From assembly GCA_963723455.1 (NCBI GenBank), contig CAVRQM010000005.1, forward strand, positions 1,048,089 through 1,112,088: DNA of 64,000 nt, written 5' to 3'. The position numbers were made by a program, and so were the translations under genes. The notes below the pieces were generated by a model. It worked only from the letters and a program-made list of their open reading frames with translations. It had not been told where the DNA came from and did not search any database. Position 1 is the stretch's first letter. Every line of letters begins with the position of its first letter. Source of the stretch: CAVRQM01 sp963723455 (GTDB lineage: Bacteria > Pseudomonadota > Alphaproteobacteria > Acetobacterales > Acetobacteraceae). This document shows positions 29,667-37,869 of the stretch, one piece after another.

Positions 29667-29700
29667 GCCTGCTCGCGGGGGGCGACTCCCGCGAGCAGGC
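29667..29700. terminator. Perfect 13-bp hairpin between convergent PEP-CTERM and GT9 genes
   Basis: Arms GCCTGCTCGCGGG and CCCGCGAGCAGGC around an 8-base loop, placed just after the PEP-CTERM stop and just before the GT9 stop on the other strand. It is symmetric, so it could stop transcription from both sides. No T-run follows. Confidence 0.6.
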
Positions 29701-29715
29701 GAACCGGCGGTGCGG

Positions 29716-30609
29716 CTAGGCGGCGCGCGGCAGCGCGAGCAGGCCTGCGGCAGCACACAGCGCCGCCTCCACGCCCAGCCCGGTCATGCTGCCGTCCGGC
29801 GAGCGTGCGACGGTCGTCCGCACGCCGGCCGGCGCGTATTCAGCCGCTGGCGTCGGGCCGAACAGGCCGAGCGTCGGGGCGCCGGCGGCGGCGGCCAGAT
29901 GCATCAGGCCGGAATCGTTGCCCACGAATAGCGCGCAGCGCGCCAGGCAGGCGGCGGCCTGCGGCAGTTCCAGGCTGCCCGCGAGGTCGATCGCCCCCGG
30001 CAGGGCCGCCAGCACCGGCGCCGCCAGCGCGCGCTCGTACGCGCCGGGGCCGGAGAACACCGCGACCCTGGCGCCCGGCATCGATCCGGCGGCGAGCGCG
30101 CGGAACAACGCCACGAACCGGTCGGGCGGCCAGATCTTGCCAGTCCAGTTGGCGGTCGGGCCGAGTGCGACGATGGGGCCGCCCTCCGGCAGCAGCCGGA
30201 CCGCCAGCGCCCGGTCCTCGGCCGCGGTCCAGGCGACCGGCAGCGGCGGCGGATCCAGGCGCAGGATCGCCGCGAGTTGCTCGATCTTGTGGCCCGGCCG
30301 CCGGCGCATGATGGCCCGCCGCCGCGTCGGCACCAGCCAGGCGATCGCCGAGGCGCGGATATCCACCACCAGATCCCATCGCGTGCCGACACTGGCCGCC
30401 CAGAGTGGCAGCCAGTGTCGGCCGTATGGCTGCTTTTCCATGACGATGGTGCGGTCGCGGCCGGGCATCCGGGCGAACACGCCCTTGGCCGCCGGGCCGC
30501 AGGCGACGGTGATGCGAGCGTCGGGATGAGCGCGGATCAGGTGGTCGAGCAGTCCCGTCGAGAGCACGGCGTCGCCGATGCGGTTGGAGGTGATGAACAG
30601 GATGCGCAT
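29716..30609 (-). CDS. Family 9 glycosyltransferase (heptosyltransferase-like)
   Basis: About 297 residues from the ATG giving MRILFITSNRIGDAVLSTGL; a Met three codons upstream is also possible. The N-terminal motif, VACGPAAKGVFARMPGRDR, PIVALGPTANWTGKIWP (nucleotide-sugar binding), and CALFVGNDSGLMHLAAAAGA with LGLFGPT are all GT9 signatures (ADP-heptose:LPS heptosyltransferase family). It adds a sugar, often heptose, to LPS core or a related glycan in the cytoplasm. It is divergent from asnB (46 bases between the starts) and convergent with the PEP-CTERM gene. The exact acceptor is unknown. Confidence 0.9.
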   Translation of the reverse strand: MRILFITSNRIGDAVLSTGLLDHLIRAHPDARITVACGPAAKGVFARMPGRDRTIVMEKQPYGRHWLPLWAASVGTRWDLVVDIRASAIAWLVPTRRRAIMRRRPGHKIEQLAAILRLDPPPLPVAWTAAEDRALAVRLLPEGGPIVALGPTANWTGKIWPPDRFVALFRALAAGSMPGARVAVFSGPGAYERALAAPVLAALPGAIDLAGSLELPQAAACLARCALFVGNDSGLMHLAAAAGAPTLGLFGPTPAAEYAPAGVRTTVARSPDGSMTGLGVEAALCAAAGLLALPRAA

Positions 30610-30655
30610 GGCAGCCACCTATCACGCGGCGCGGCGCAGCGTGTAGAGCGGGGCG

Positions 30656-32440
30656 ATGTGCGGAATTGCAGGCATCCAGACCACCGACGGATCTCCGCCC
30701 GACGATGCTATATTGGCCGCGATGCGCGCGGCGCTGGCGCATCGCGGGCCGGATGGCGGCGCGGTGCTGACGCGCGGCGACACCGGGCTGGTGCATCTGC
30801 GGCTGGCGATCGTCGATCTGGCGACCGGCGACCAGCCGCTGCTGACGCCGGGCGGCGTGGCGCTGGTGGCCAACGGCGAGATCTACAACGACCCGGATCT
30901 GCGCCGCGCCATGCCGGCCACGCCGTTCCGCACCCGCTCGGACTGCGAGCCGCCGGTCTTTTTGTACGAACGCGATGGCACGGCGTTCGCCGACAGCCTG
31001 CGCGGCATGTATGCGATCGCCCTGCATGATCCGCGGTCCGGCCGCCTGCTGCTGGCGCGCGATCCGTTCGGCATCAAGCCGCTGTACTGCCTCGCCACGG
31101 AGCATCTGTTCGCCTTCGCCAGCGAGCCGCAGGCGCTGCTGGCGGCCGGGCTGGGCGCGCGGGCGATCGACGTGACCCGCCGCAACGAGTTGCTGCAGCT
31201 GAAGTTCACCACCGGGACACAGACGATATTCCCTGGCATCCGCCGCGTGCTGCCGGGCGAGACGCTGGTGATCGAGCGCGGCCGCATCGTCTCGCGCCAC
31301 GTCCGGCCCGCCCTGCCCGCCGGCCGCCCGCAGCTGATCGGGCGCGGCGAGGCGCTGGCGCGGCTGGAGTCGGTGCTGCTGGACAGCGTCGCCGCGCATC
31401 TTCGCGCCGACGTGCCGTATGGCCTGTTCCTGTCCGGCGGCATCGATTCCGCCGCCCTGCTGGCGCTGATGCGCCGCGCCACGGGCAGCCGGATCCATGC
31501 GCTGACCGTCGGGTGGGAGGGCGCGGGCGTCGCCGACGAAAGCGCCGAGGCGGAGCGGCTGGCCCGCATCGCCGGAGCGGATTGCGAGCGGCTGGTGATG
31601 ACCGAGGCGGATTTCTGGCGTCTGGCGCCGCGCGTCGCCGCAGCGATGGACGACCCGACCACCGATGCCGCGGTGTTGCCGAGCTACGTGCTGGGCCAGG
31701 CGGCCCGCGCCGCCGGACTGAAGGTGGCGCTGTGCGGCGAGGGCTCCGACGAGCTGTTCGGCGGCTATGCGCGGTATCGCAAGCGCCGCGCCCCGTGGCG
31801 CTGGCTGGCGCGGCGGCCGCGCGCGAGCGGCGTGTTCGCGGCCGACCTGCCGGGCTGGCGCGACGGCATCGCCGGGGCCGAGGCGGCGCTGGCGGGCGGG
31901 CGCACGCCGATGCAGGCAGCGCAGGCGGTGGACGTGGCCGAATGGCTGCCCAACGATCTGCTGGGCAAGCTCGACCGGATGCTGATGGCGCACGGGGTGG
32001 AGGGACGGACCCCGTTCCTCGACCCGCATGTGGCCGAGTTCGCGTTGCGGCTGCCCGATGCGCAGCGCGCCGGGCTGCGCTTCGGCAAGGTGCTGTTGCG
32101 GCGCTGGCTGGCCGACGCCTTCCCCGAGGCCGGCGCGTTCGCCCGCAAGAAGGGATTCAAGCCGCCGGTCGGCGCCTGGATCGCGGCGCGCGGGCCGGCG
32201 CTCGCGCGCATGGTGGCGGCGCAGCCGGGCGTTGCGGCCGCATTGCCGCGAGCGAAAGTGCTGGCCGCCTTCGTGGCCGCCGAGAGCGCGCCGCAGCCGG
32301 CCTGGAGCCTGCTATTCTACGCGCTGTGGCACCAGCACCATATCTTGGGCGCGCGCGGCGCGGGCGGCACGATCGCCGACTGCCTGGATGCACCGGCCTC
32401 CGTCGAGCGGGACGTTATGGAAGCCTACACCCCGCCATGA
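30656..32440 (+). CDS. asnB: Asparagine synthetase, glutamine-hydrolysing
   Basis: 594 residues, intact. Class II glutamine amidotransferase with the catalytic Cys at position 2 (MCGIAGI), then ALAHRGPDGGAV and VANGEIYNDPDLR. Synthetase domain: the PP-loop FLSGGIDSAALLALM, CGEGSDELFGGYARYRKR and MLMAHGVEGRTPFLDPHVAE, and FKPPVGAWI near the C-terminus. It converts aspartate, glutamine and ATP to asparagine. Such enzymes also occur in exopolysaccharide/PEP-CTERM loci as amidotransferases for surface polymers. Here it lies beside GT9, PEP-CTERM and GT4 genes, so that role is possible. A DUF29-like short gene overlaps its stop (ATGA). Confidence 0.93.
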   Translation: MCGIAGIQTTDGSPPDDAILAAMRAALAHRGPDGGAVLTRGDTGLVHLRLAIVDLATGDQPLLTPGGVALVANGEIYNDPDLRRAMPATPFRTRSDCEPPVFLYERDGTAFADSLRGMYAIALHDPRSGRLLLARDPFGIKPLYCLATEHLFAFASEPQALLAAGLGARAIDVTRRNELLQLKFTTGTQTIFPGIRRVLPGETLVIERGRIVSRHVRPALPAGRPQLIGRGEALARLESVLLDSVAAHLRADVPYGLFLSGGIDSAALLALMRRATGSRIHALTVGWEGAGVADESAEAERLARIAGADCERLVMTEADFWRLAPRVAAAMDDPTTDAAVLPSYVLGQAARAAGLKVALCGEGSDELFGGYARYRKRRAPWRWLARRPRASGVFAADLPGWRDGIAGAEAALAGGRTPMQAAQAVDVAEWLPNDLLGKLDRMLMAHGVEGRTPFLDPHVAEFALRLPDAQRAGLRFGKVLLRRWLADAFPEAGAFARKKGFKPPVGAWIAARGPALARMVAAQPGVAAALPRAKVLAAFVAAESAPQPAWSLLFYALWHQHHILGARGAGGTIADCLDAPASVERDVMEAYTPP

Positions 32441-32580
32441 GCAACGCCGCGCATCACGACCGCGATTTCTACGCGTGGACCGCCGAACAGGCGGCGCTGC
32501 TGCGCGCAGGCCGGCTGTCCCAGGCCCTGTGCCCGTGGACGCCCGATCAGGCGATGGCGGACGGATTCCTGCCCGAGTGA
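32437..32580 (+). CDS. Very short DUF29-like protein, apparently internally deleted
   Basis: A 47-residue frame whose ATG overlaps the asnB stop. The first ~29 residues (HDRDFYAWTAEQAALLRAGR) are the well-known N-terminus of DUF29 proteins, which are normally about 130-160 residues. The last ~18 (CPWTPDQAMADGFLPE) look like the DUF29 C-terminus (PW..EQ...F.PE). The whole helical middle is missing. Either a real deletion has made a mini-protein or remnant, or an assembly collapse has occurred. The junction lies in about 32,521-32,530. Function of the family is unknown. Confidence 0.6.
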   Translation: MSNAAHHDRDFYAWTAEQAALLRAGRLSQALCPWTPDQAMADGFLPE

Positions 32581-32656
32581 ATCACTGTCCCGGCGGCGGC
32601 GCGCTTGACCGCCGGGCGGCACGGATGCTGCCATCCGCCATCACCGGAGGCGTCCC

Positions 32657-34120
32657 ATGACCCTGCTCATCCGCGGCGGCACGATCGTCACCGCCGACCG
32701 CCAGTTCCGCGCCGACGTGCTGTGCGAGGGCGGCGTCATCGCCGCCGTCGCCGAAGCGATCAAGCCACCGGCCGGCGCGGAGGTGGTGGATGCCGGCGGC
32801 ATGCTGGTGATGCCCGGCGGCATCGACCCGCACACGCACATGGAACTGCCCTTCATGGGCACCGTCGCCTCGGAGGACTTCTTCACCGGCACCTCGGCCG
32901 CGGCGGCGGGGGGCACCACCACGATCATCGACTTCGCGATCCCGCCGCCCGGCACGTCGCTGGTGGACGCCTGGCACGATTGGAGCCGCAAGGCGGAGAA
33001 GGCCGCCACCGATTTCAGTTTCCACGTCGCCGTGACCTGGTGGTCCGATGCGGTGGCCGAGCAGATGGCGACGCTGACGCGCGAGCACGGCGTCAACAGC
33101 TTCAAGCATTTCATGGCGTACAAGGGCGCGCTGATGGTCGATGACGGGGTGCTGCTGCACTCCATCGGCCGCGCGTTGGAACTCGGCGCGATCTGCAACA
33201 TCCACGCCGAGAACGGCGACGCGGTGTTCCACCTGCAGCGGCAGATGCTGGCCGCCGGCATCACCGGGCCGGAAGGCCATGCCCTGTCCCGCCCGCCGGC
33301 GGTCGAGGGCGAGGCCGCGCAGCGCGTCATCGCCATCGCCAATGTCCTGGGGGCGCCGATCTACATCGTGCATGTCTCGACCGAGGAGGCGACGCACGCC
33401 ATCGCGCATGCCCGCAGCCGCGGCCAGCGTGTGTATGGCGAAGTGCTGGCGCAGCATCTGGTGATCGACGAGAGCGTGTACCGCAACCCGGACTGGGCCA
33501 CTGCCGCGGCCCATGTGATGAGCCCGCCGTTCCGCGCCAGGCACCATCAGGATGCGCTGTGGGCCGGGCTGGTCAGCGGAGCGTTGCAGACCACGGCCAC
33601 CGATCATTGCTGCTTCTGCGCGCCGCAGAAGGCCGGCGGACGCGACGATTTCACGAAAATCCCGAACGGGACAGGCGGGATCGAGGACCGCATGAGCATC
33701 CTGTGGCACCACGGCGTCGGCCAGGGCCGGATCACGCCGAGCGAGTTCGTCGCCATCACCAGCACCAACACGGCGCGCATCTTCAACATCCATCCGCGCA
33801 AGGGCGCGGTCGAGCCAGGCGCGGACGCCGACATCGTGGTCTGGGACGCGCAGGCCAGCCGCACGATCTCGGCCAGGACGCATCACCAGAATGTCGATTT
33901 CAACGTGTTCGAGGGCATGACCGTGACCGGCCTGGCGCGGCACACGGTCGCGGGGGGCAAGCTGGTGTGGACGGATGGCGACCTGCGCACGGTGCGCGGG
34001 GCAGGCCGCTACGTGCCCCGCCCGTGTTTCGCACCGCCGACGCAGGCGGTGGCGCTGCGGCGGCGGCTGACCGCACCGGCGGCGGTCGAGCGCGTCGCGG
34101 CACACAGCGTCACGCCGTAG
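32657..34120 (+). CDS. hydA: Dihydropyrimidinase / D-hydantoinase
   Basis: 487 residues, intact. The metal ligands are visible: GGIDPHTHMELPF (HxH), the carbamylated lysine in FKHFMAYKGALM, His in NIHAENGD and in IYIVHVSTEEATHAIA, and Asp in TTATDHCCF. It is a cyclic amidohydrolase that opens dihydrouracil, dihydrothymine or hydantoins in reductive pyrimidine breakdown. The ATG at 32,657 is preceded by GGAGG. No other pyrimidine-degradation gene (preA/preT, beta-ureidopropionase) is in the window. It is convergent with the Rieske gene. Allantoinase is a weaker alternative, since the HydA-type lysine region is well conserved. Confidence 0.93.
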   Translation: MTLLIRGGTIVTADRQFRADVLCEGGVIAAVAEAIKPPAGAEVVDAGGMLVMPGGIDPHTHMELPFMGTVASEDFFTGTSAAAAGGTTTIIDFAIPPPGTSLVDAWHDWSRKAEKAATDFSFHVAVTWWSDAVAEQMATLTREHGVNSFKHFMAYKGALMVDDGVLLHSIGRALELGAICNIHAENGDAVFHLQRQMLAAGITGPEGHALSRPPAVEGEAAQRVIAIANVLGAPIYIVHVSTEEATHAIAHARSRGQRVYGEVLAQHLVIDESVYRNPDWATAAAHVMSPPFRARHHQDALWAGLVSGALQTTATDHCCFCAPQKAGGRDDFTKIPNGTGGIEDRMSILWHHGVGQGRITPSEFVAITSTNTARIFNIHPRKGAVEPGADADIVVWDAQASRTISARTHHQNVDFNVFEGMTVTGLARHTVAGGKLVWTDGDLRTVRGAGRYVPRPCFAPPTQAVALRRRLTAPAAVERVAAHSVTP

Positions 34121-34169
34121 CGGCGTGCGAGCTCGCGGCGTTCCGCTCGCAGCCTAGTTCCGTGTCGGC

Positions 34170-34496
34170 CTACTGCCCGTCCATCCGAACCATCACCGCA
34201 TCGCCGTCGATGCGGACGGGGTAGGTGCGCAGCGGCTGGTCGATCGGCGGGCACAGGCCCTTGCCGGAGCGCACGTCGAAGCGGCCGGCGTGCAGCGGGC
34301 ACTCCACCTCGCAACCCTCAAGCCAGCCGTCGGTCAGCATGGCGAAGGCGTGCGTGCATTCGTTGTCACTGGCGTGCCATGAACCGTCATCGAGGTGATA
34401 GATCGCCAGGCTGGTGCGCCCGACCTCCACCGCCTGCATTTCGCCTTGCGGCAGGTCGGCCGTCGCCACCCGCACCCAGTTCTCCGCTCCGCTCAT
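34170..34496 (-). CDS. Rieske-type 2Fe-2S ferredoxin
   Basis: 108 residues from the ATG at 34,496 (MSGAENWVRVATADLPQGEM). The two Rieske ligand pairs are complete: CTHAFAMLTDGWLEG (Cys-x-His) and CEVECPLHAGRFDVRSGKGL (CxxH). The C-terminal PPIDQPLRTYPVRIDGDAVM closes the fold. It is a small soluble Rieske ferredoxin of the type that serves ring-hydroxylating dioxygenases or nitrite reductase-like systems. No partner oxygenase is nearby. It is immediately downstream of the panE remnant on the same strand. Electron-transfer partner unknown. Confidence 0.88.
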   Translation of the reverse strand: MSGAENWVRVATADLPQGEMQAVEVGRTSLAIYHLDDGSWHASDNECTHAFAMLTDGWLEGCEVECPLHAGRFDVRSGKGLCPPIDQPLRTYPVRIDGDAVMVRMDGQ

Positions 34497-34566
34497 CGCC
34501 TGCTCCGCGAATCGTCCGAGACGCGGATCATGCCGCACTCCGCGCCGCCTGTCGCGGCCGTCTTGC

Positions 34567-34590
34567 CCTGACCTGACCTGACATGACCTG
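34567..34590. repeat. Short CTGAC tandem repeat
   Basis: CCTGACCTGACCTGACATGACCTG: about five imperfect copies of a five-base unit between the Rieske gene and the panE remnant. A simple repeat with no sign of function, possibly the scar of the deletion that removed most of panE. Confidence 0.4.
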
Positions 34591-34614
34591 CCCGCTCGGC
34601 GGTCGCTTTGGCCG

Positions 34615-34752
34615 AAACCGTTGCGCAACCGTCGCGACATGGCCCGGGTCGGCGCTGACGGACGCCACGTCCAGTCCGGCATGCGCGAAGCACGCGCCCA
34701 CCGTGCCGCCGATCGCGACCGCGCCCCAGACCAGGATCGTGTCGCTATCCAT
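34615..34752 (-). pseudogene. N-terminal remnant of ketopantoate reductase (PanE/ApbA-like)
   Basis: About 46 residues read MDSDTILVWGAVAIGGTVGA followed by CFAHAGLDVASVSADPGHVA, the opening Rossmann motif of 2-dehydropantoate 2-reductase (normally GAGAIGG). The second Gly of GxGxxG is Val here. The similarity stops near 34,615, followed by low-complexity sequence with a short repeat and then the Rieske gene. No catalytic lysine or C-terminal domain is seen. The ATG at 34,752 lies three bases before the heparinase stop on the same strand, so it is probably a decayed distal cistron. Assembly collapse is the alternative. Confidence 0.65.
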
Positions 34753-34754
34753 CG

Positions 34755-36399
34755 CTACCCGACCTTCGTGATCGCCCATTTCACATGCTGCGCGCCGTCC
34801 TGGTAGCCGGTCAGCACCACCTGCTCGGCCCGGCGCGGCTCGGCCCCGCCCAGATACAGGCTTTCCTCCAGCGTCATGCGCGCGCCCTCGGCGCGCAGCC
34901 GCCAGCCGGTGCCAGAGGGCAGGCGCAGCAGCACCGCCTCGCCATCCTGCTGCAGGCTGGCATCGACGGTGGGATGAAGGTGAAAGCGCACGAGATACGG
35001 GTGGGGACTGGCCGACCTCGACGGCATCCTCGCCGCGCACATCCTCGCCGCTCTCCGCAAGGTACAGGCGGCGGCGATGCACCGCGGCGAACGGGCGACG
35101 CCAGCCGTCATGGCTGGCTTCCAGCCAGTGCGCGCCGTTGGCCTCCTGCCGCTGCACCTCGACATGTTCCGGGCGGCGGCCCAGCCCGGTGTCGCGCAGC
35201 TCGCTGCTGGAGGTATCGGCCAAGACCAGCGTGCTGTGCGCGGCGGTGGCGCGGGTCGCCTGCCGCCATTCCGGGCCGGCGGCGGGGGCGGCGCCGACGT
35301 TGACGATCATGCGGTCGCGCCCGACCGACAGCTCGAAGGCCAGTGTGCCGGCGTGCGCGTGGCGATCCAGCTTGGGGCCGGCCGGCGCGCCGCAATCGAC
35401 CACCAGCACGGTGCGCCCGGCTTGCAGGCGCTGAAACCCGCCCTCCGCCAGCGCCGTGGCGGCGCGCCCGGCGCGGCCGGCCTGGTTGGCCACCAGGTCG
35501 ATCAGCACCGGATCCATTTCCTTGCTGCCGTTGAACAAAGCGAGGCCGCCGTCGCCGTGGCGCAAGGCGCGCAAGGCGGGCAGCATGCGCTCGATCGCCA
35601 GCCCGAGCGCGGGCGGCGCGGCGGCGCCGGCGGATTGCAGCAGGGCGCGGATCTCGATCAGATCCTGCAACGCGGCCAGCAGCATCGCCGGGCTGCGCTC
35701 GCAATGGCTGCCATCCGGCAGCACCTGGCGGGCCAGCTCGCCGGGCAGCACGCGCAGCGCGCGGCCCAGAAAGGCCGCGTGCTCCGGCAGCGCCACCGCG
35801 GCGGCGATCACGCCCTTCAATGCGGTCAGCGCCCGCCCGTCCAGCTCCTCGGTGGGCAGCAGCGCCGCCAGCCCGCGGGCATCGGCGACGACGCGACCCA
35901 TCAGCCGCTGGCGGAACTCGTCATCGGCCGAGGCTGCGAAGAAATCGTAATGTCCCAGCCAAGCGGTGATGCGGCTGCCCGCCACGTCGGGGCGCGCGGC
36001 GAGCGGATCGGCCGCCGCCGCCGCAATCCAGTCGCCCACCAGCGCGCGCGCGCGCATCCGCGCGGCATCGGTGCCGAGCGCGCGCAAGTCGCGCAGCCAG
36101 GCGAAGCCGTGCGCGTGCGCCCGCAGCGCCGGCGAGCCGCCCGCCAGCATGAAGCCGCCAGAGCCGCCGGAGCGATCACTGCCGCCGCCCGGCAGCAGGC
36201 TCGCGGCGCTGCCCGACGCCACCAGCTCGCCCTTCAGCAACGCCGCGCCCCGGCCGGGATCGCCGGGCCAGGGATCGCGTACCGGCAGGGCCGGCGCGTC
36301 CGGCGCGCCACGCATCCGCAGGCTGGGCAGCCGCGCCATGTGCCGCCGCGCATCGCGCAGCCAGCGGCCAGGGTCGAGCCCCATGCGTCCGTCCGCCAT
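34755..36399 (-). CDS. Heparinase II/III-family protein (one frameshift)
   Basis: About 547 residues. From the ATG at 36,399: MADGRMGLDPGRWLRDARRH, then DPWPGDPGRGAALLKGELV, HAHGFAWLRDLRALGTDAAR and WLGHYDFFAASADDEFRQRL (the alpha-toroid), then LPDGSHCERSPAMLLAALQD, and the beta-sandwich (GGFQRLQAGRTVLVVDCGAP, FELSVGRDRMIVNVGA). An extra base near 35,005 shifts the C-terminus (HPYLVRFHLHPTVDASLQQD, ending KWAITKVG). It is known in alphaproteobacteria as the gene beside rsmB and purH. The uronate-polymer lyase role is not established for this branch. The frame is open further upstream to 36,528, so the start is not certain. Confidence 0.83.
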
Positions 36400-36537
36400 C
36401 AGTCCGGGTGGTGTCCGCACGCGGCCGGCTTGCCCGGCCGGGCGCGCCTGCCGGGCAGCAGGCTGTGAGCTTCGACGATTCGCGACATCGCACCGTTCTA
36501 GAGGGCGCGCGGCGTGGCGCACAAGCAAGCGCCGCGC

Positions 36538-37777
36538 TCAGTGGCGGTGGAAGCGCGCCACGAAAAACCCGTCCATCCCGCCGCGCTCCGGCCACAGCGC
36601 CGGCGTGGTGCGCAGCCAGCCGCCGGGCAGGATGGCAGACTCCAAATCCGGCAACGTTCCGGGGGGCACCGGGTCGGCGGCCAGCGGCAGCCGTGCCAGC
36701 GCCGCCTCGGCCCGCCGCACGCCCTCCTCGGCCTGCAGCGAGCACACCGCATAGACCAGCCTCCCGCCCGGACGCAGCATGGCGCAGGCGGCATCCAGCA
36801 GCCGGTCCTGCCCGGCGGCCAGCCCCGCGATGTCGGACGCGCGTTTCAGATGCGGCACATCGGGGTGGCGGCGGATGGTGCCGGTGGCGCTGCACGGCGC
36901 ATCCAGCAGCACCGCGTCCAGCGCCTGCGGCGGCCGCCAGGTTGCTCGCGTCGGCAACGACCAGCTCGGCGGACAGCCGCAGCCGGGCCAGGTTGTCGCG
37001 CAGGCGACCAAGGCGGGCCGGGTCGCGCTCGATCGCGCAGACCTGCGCCCGGACGCGGCCAGCTGCGCCGTCTTGCCGCCGGGCGCGGCGCACAGATCCG
37101 CGATGCGCTCGCCCGGACGCGGCTGCAGCAGCAGTCCCGGCAACGCTGCCGCGGCGTCCTGCACCCAGAACGCGCCGGCATCATAACCCTGCCAGCTCCG
37201 GCGGCCGCAGCCCGGGCGGGTAGCGCCGGGTTCCGGTCGGCAACGCCTGGCCGCCCGGCGGCGGCTCGCGGCCCGGCATGATCGACAGATCGAGCGCAGC
37301 CGGCGCCTGGTGCGCCTCAGCGATGCCGCGCGCCTGCTCGCCCCAGGCGGTCCACAGCCATCCTGGAGTGTCCAGGCGCGGCCCGTCCAGACCGGCCAGG
37401 GCCGCCGCGCCCTCGGCGGCGATGCGGCGCAGCACCGCGTTGACCAGCCCCGCAAATGGCGCAAGGCGCTGCGTGCGGGCCAGTTCCACCGCGGTCGCGA
37501 CGGCGGCATGGGCCGGCGTGTCCAGAAGCAACAGGCCGGCGGCGCCGAGGCGCAGGATGTGTCGCACCGGGGTCGGCGGCGCGCGGCGCAGATGCGGCTC
37601 GATCACCGCATCCAGGCTGCCGAGGCGGCGCAGCACGGCGGCCGCCAGGCGATGCGCCGCGGCGCGGTCGCGCTGGTCGCTGGGCGGCAGGGCGTCGAGC
37701 GCATCCTCAAGCGGGCGGTGGCGGTCGAGCACGCCGGCCAGCAGGTCGAACGCGGCCCGGCGCGTGGGATCGGACAT
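36538..37777 (-). CDS. rsmB: 16S rRNA m5C967 methyltransferase RsmB (several frameshifts)
   Basis: About 413 residues from MSDPTRRAAFDLLAGVLDRH. The NusB-like N-terminal domain has FAGLVNAVLRRIAAEG. The methyltransferase domain has ERIADLCAAPGGKTAQLAAS (SAM motif I), VLLDAPCSATGTIRRHPDV (catalytic Cys-Pro region) and LVYAVCSLQAEEGVRRAEAA (second catalytic Cys). It ends GMDGFFVARFHRH. Shifts near 37,190 and in 36,950-37,080 interrupt the motif II area. The enzyme methylates C967 of 16S rRNA. It is divergent from the GT39 gene and precedes the heparinase gene on the same strand, as is common in this group. Confidence 0.9.
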
Positions 37778-37869
37778 GGCCGCGGTGCTAGTCCCGATCG
37801 CACCGTCGCGCCAGGGCCGCACCGGCGCCGCGCTTGCCGCCCCGGCAGCGCCGTCCTACAGCAGCCGCG

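Noticed and set aside
29840..32029. 729-residue minus-strand frame opposite asparagine synthetase and GT9
   Set aside because: Shadow of asnB and of GT9 in another frame; no motif of its own.
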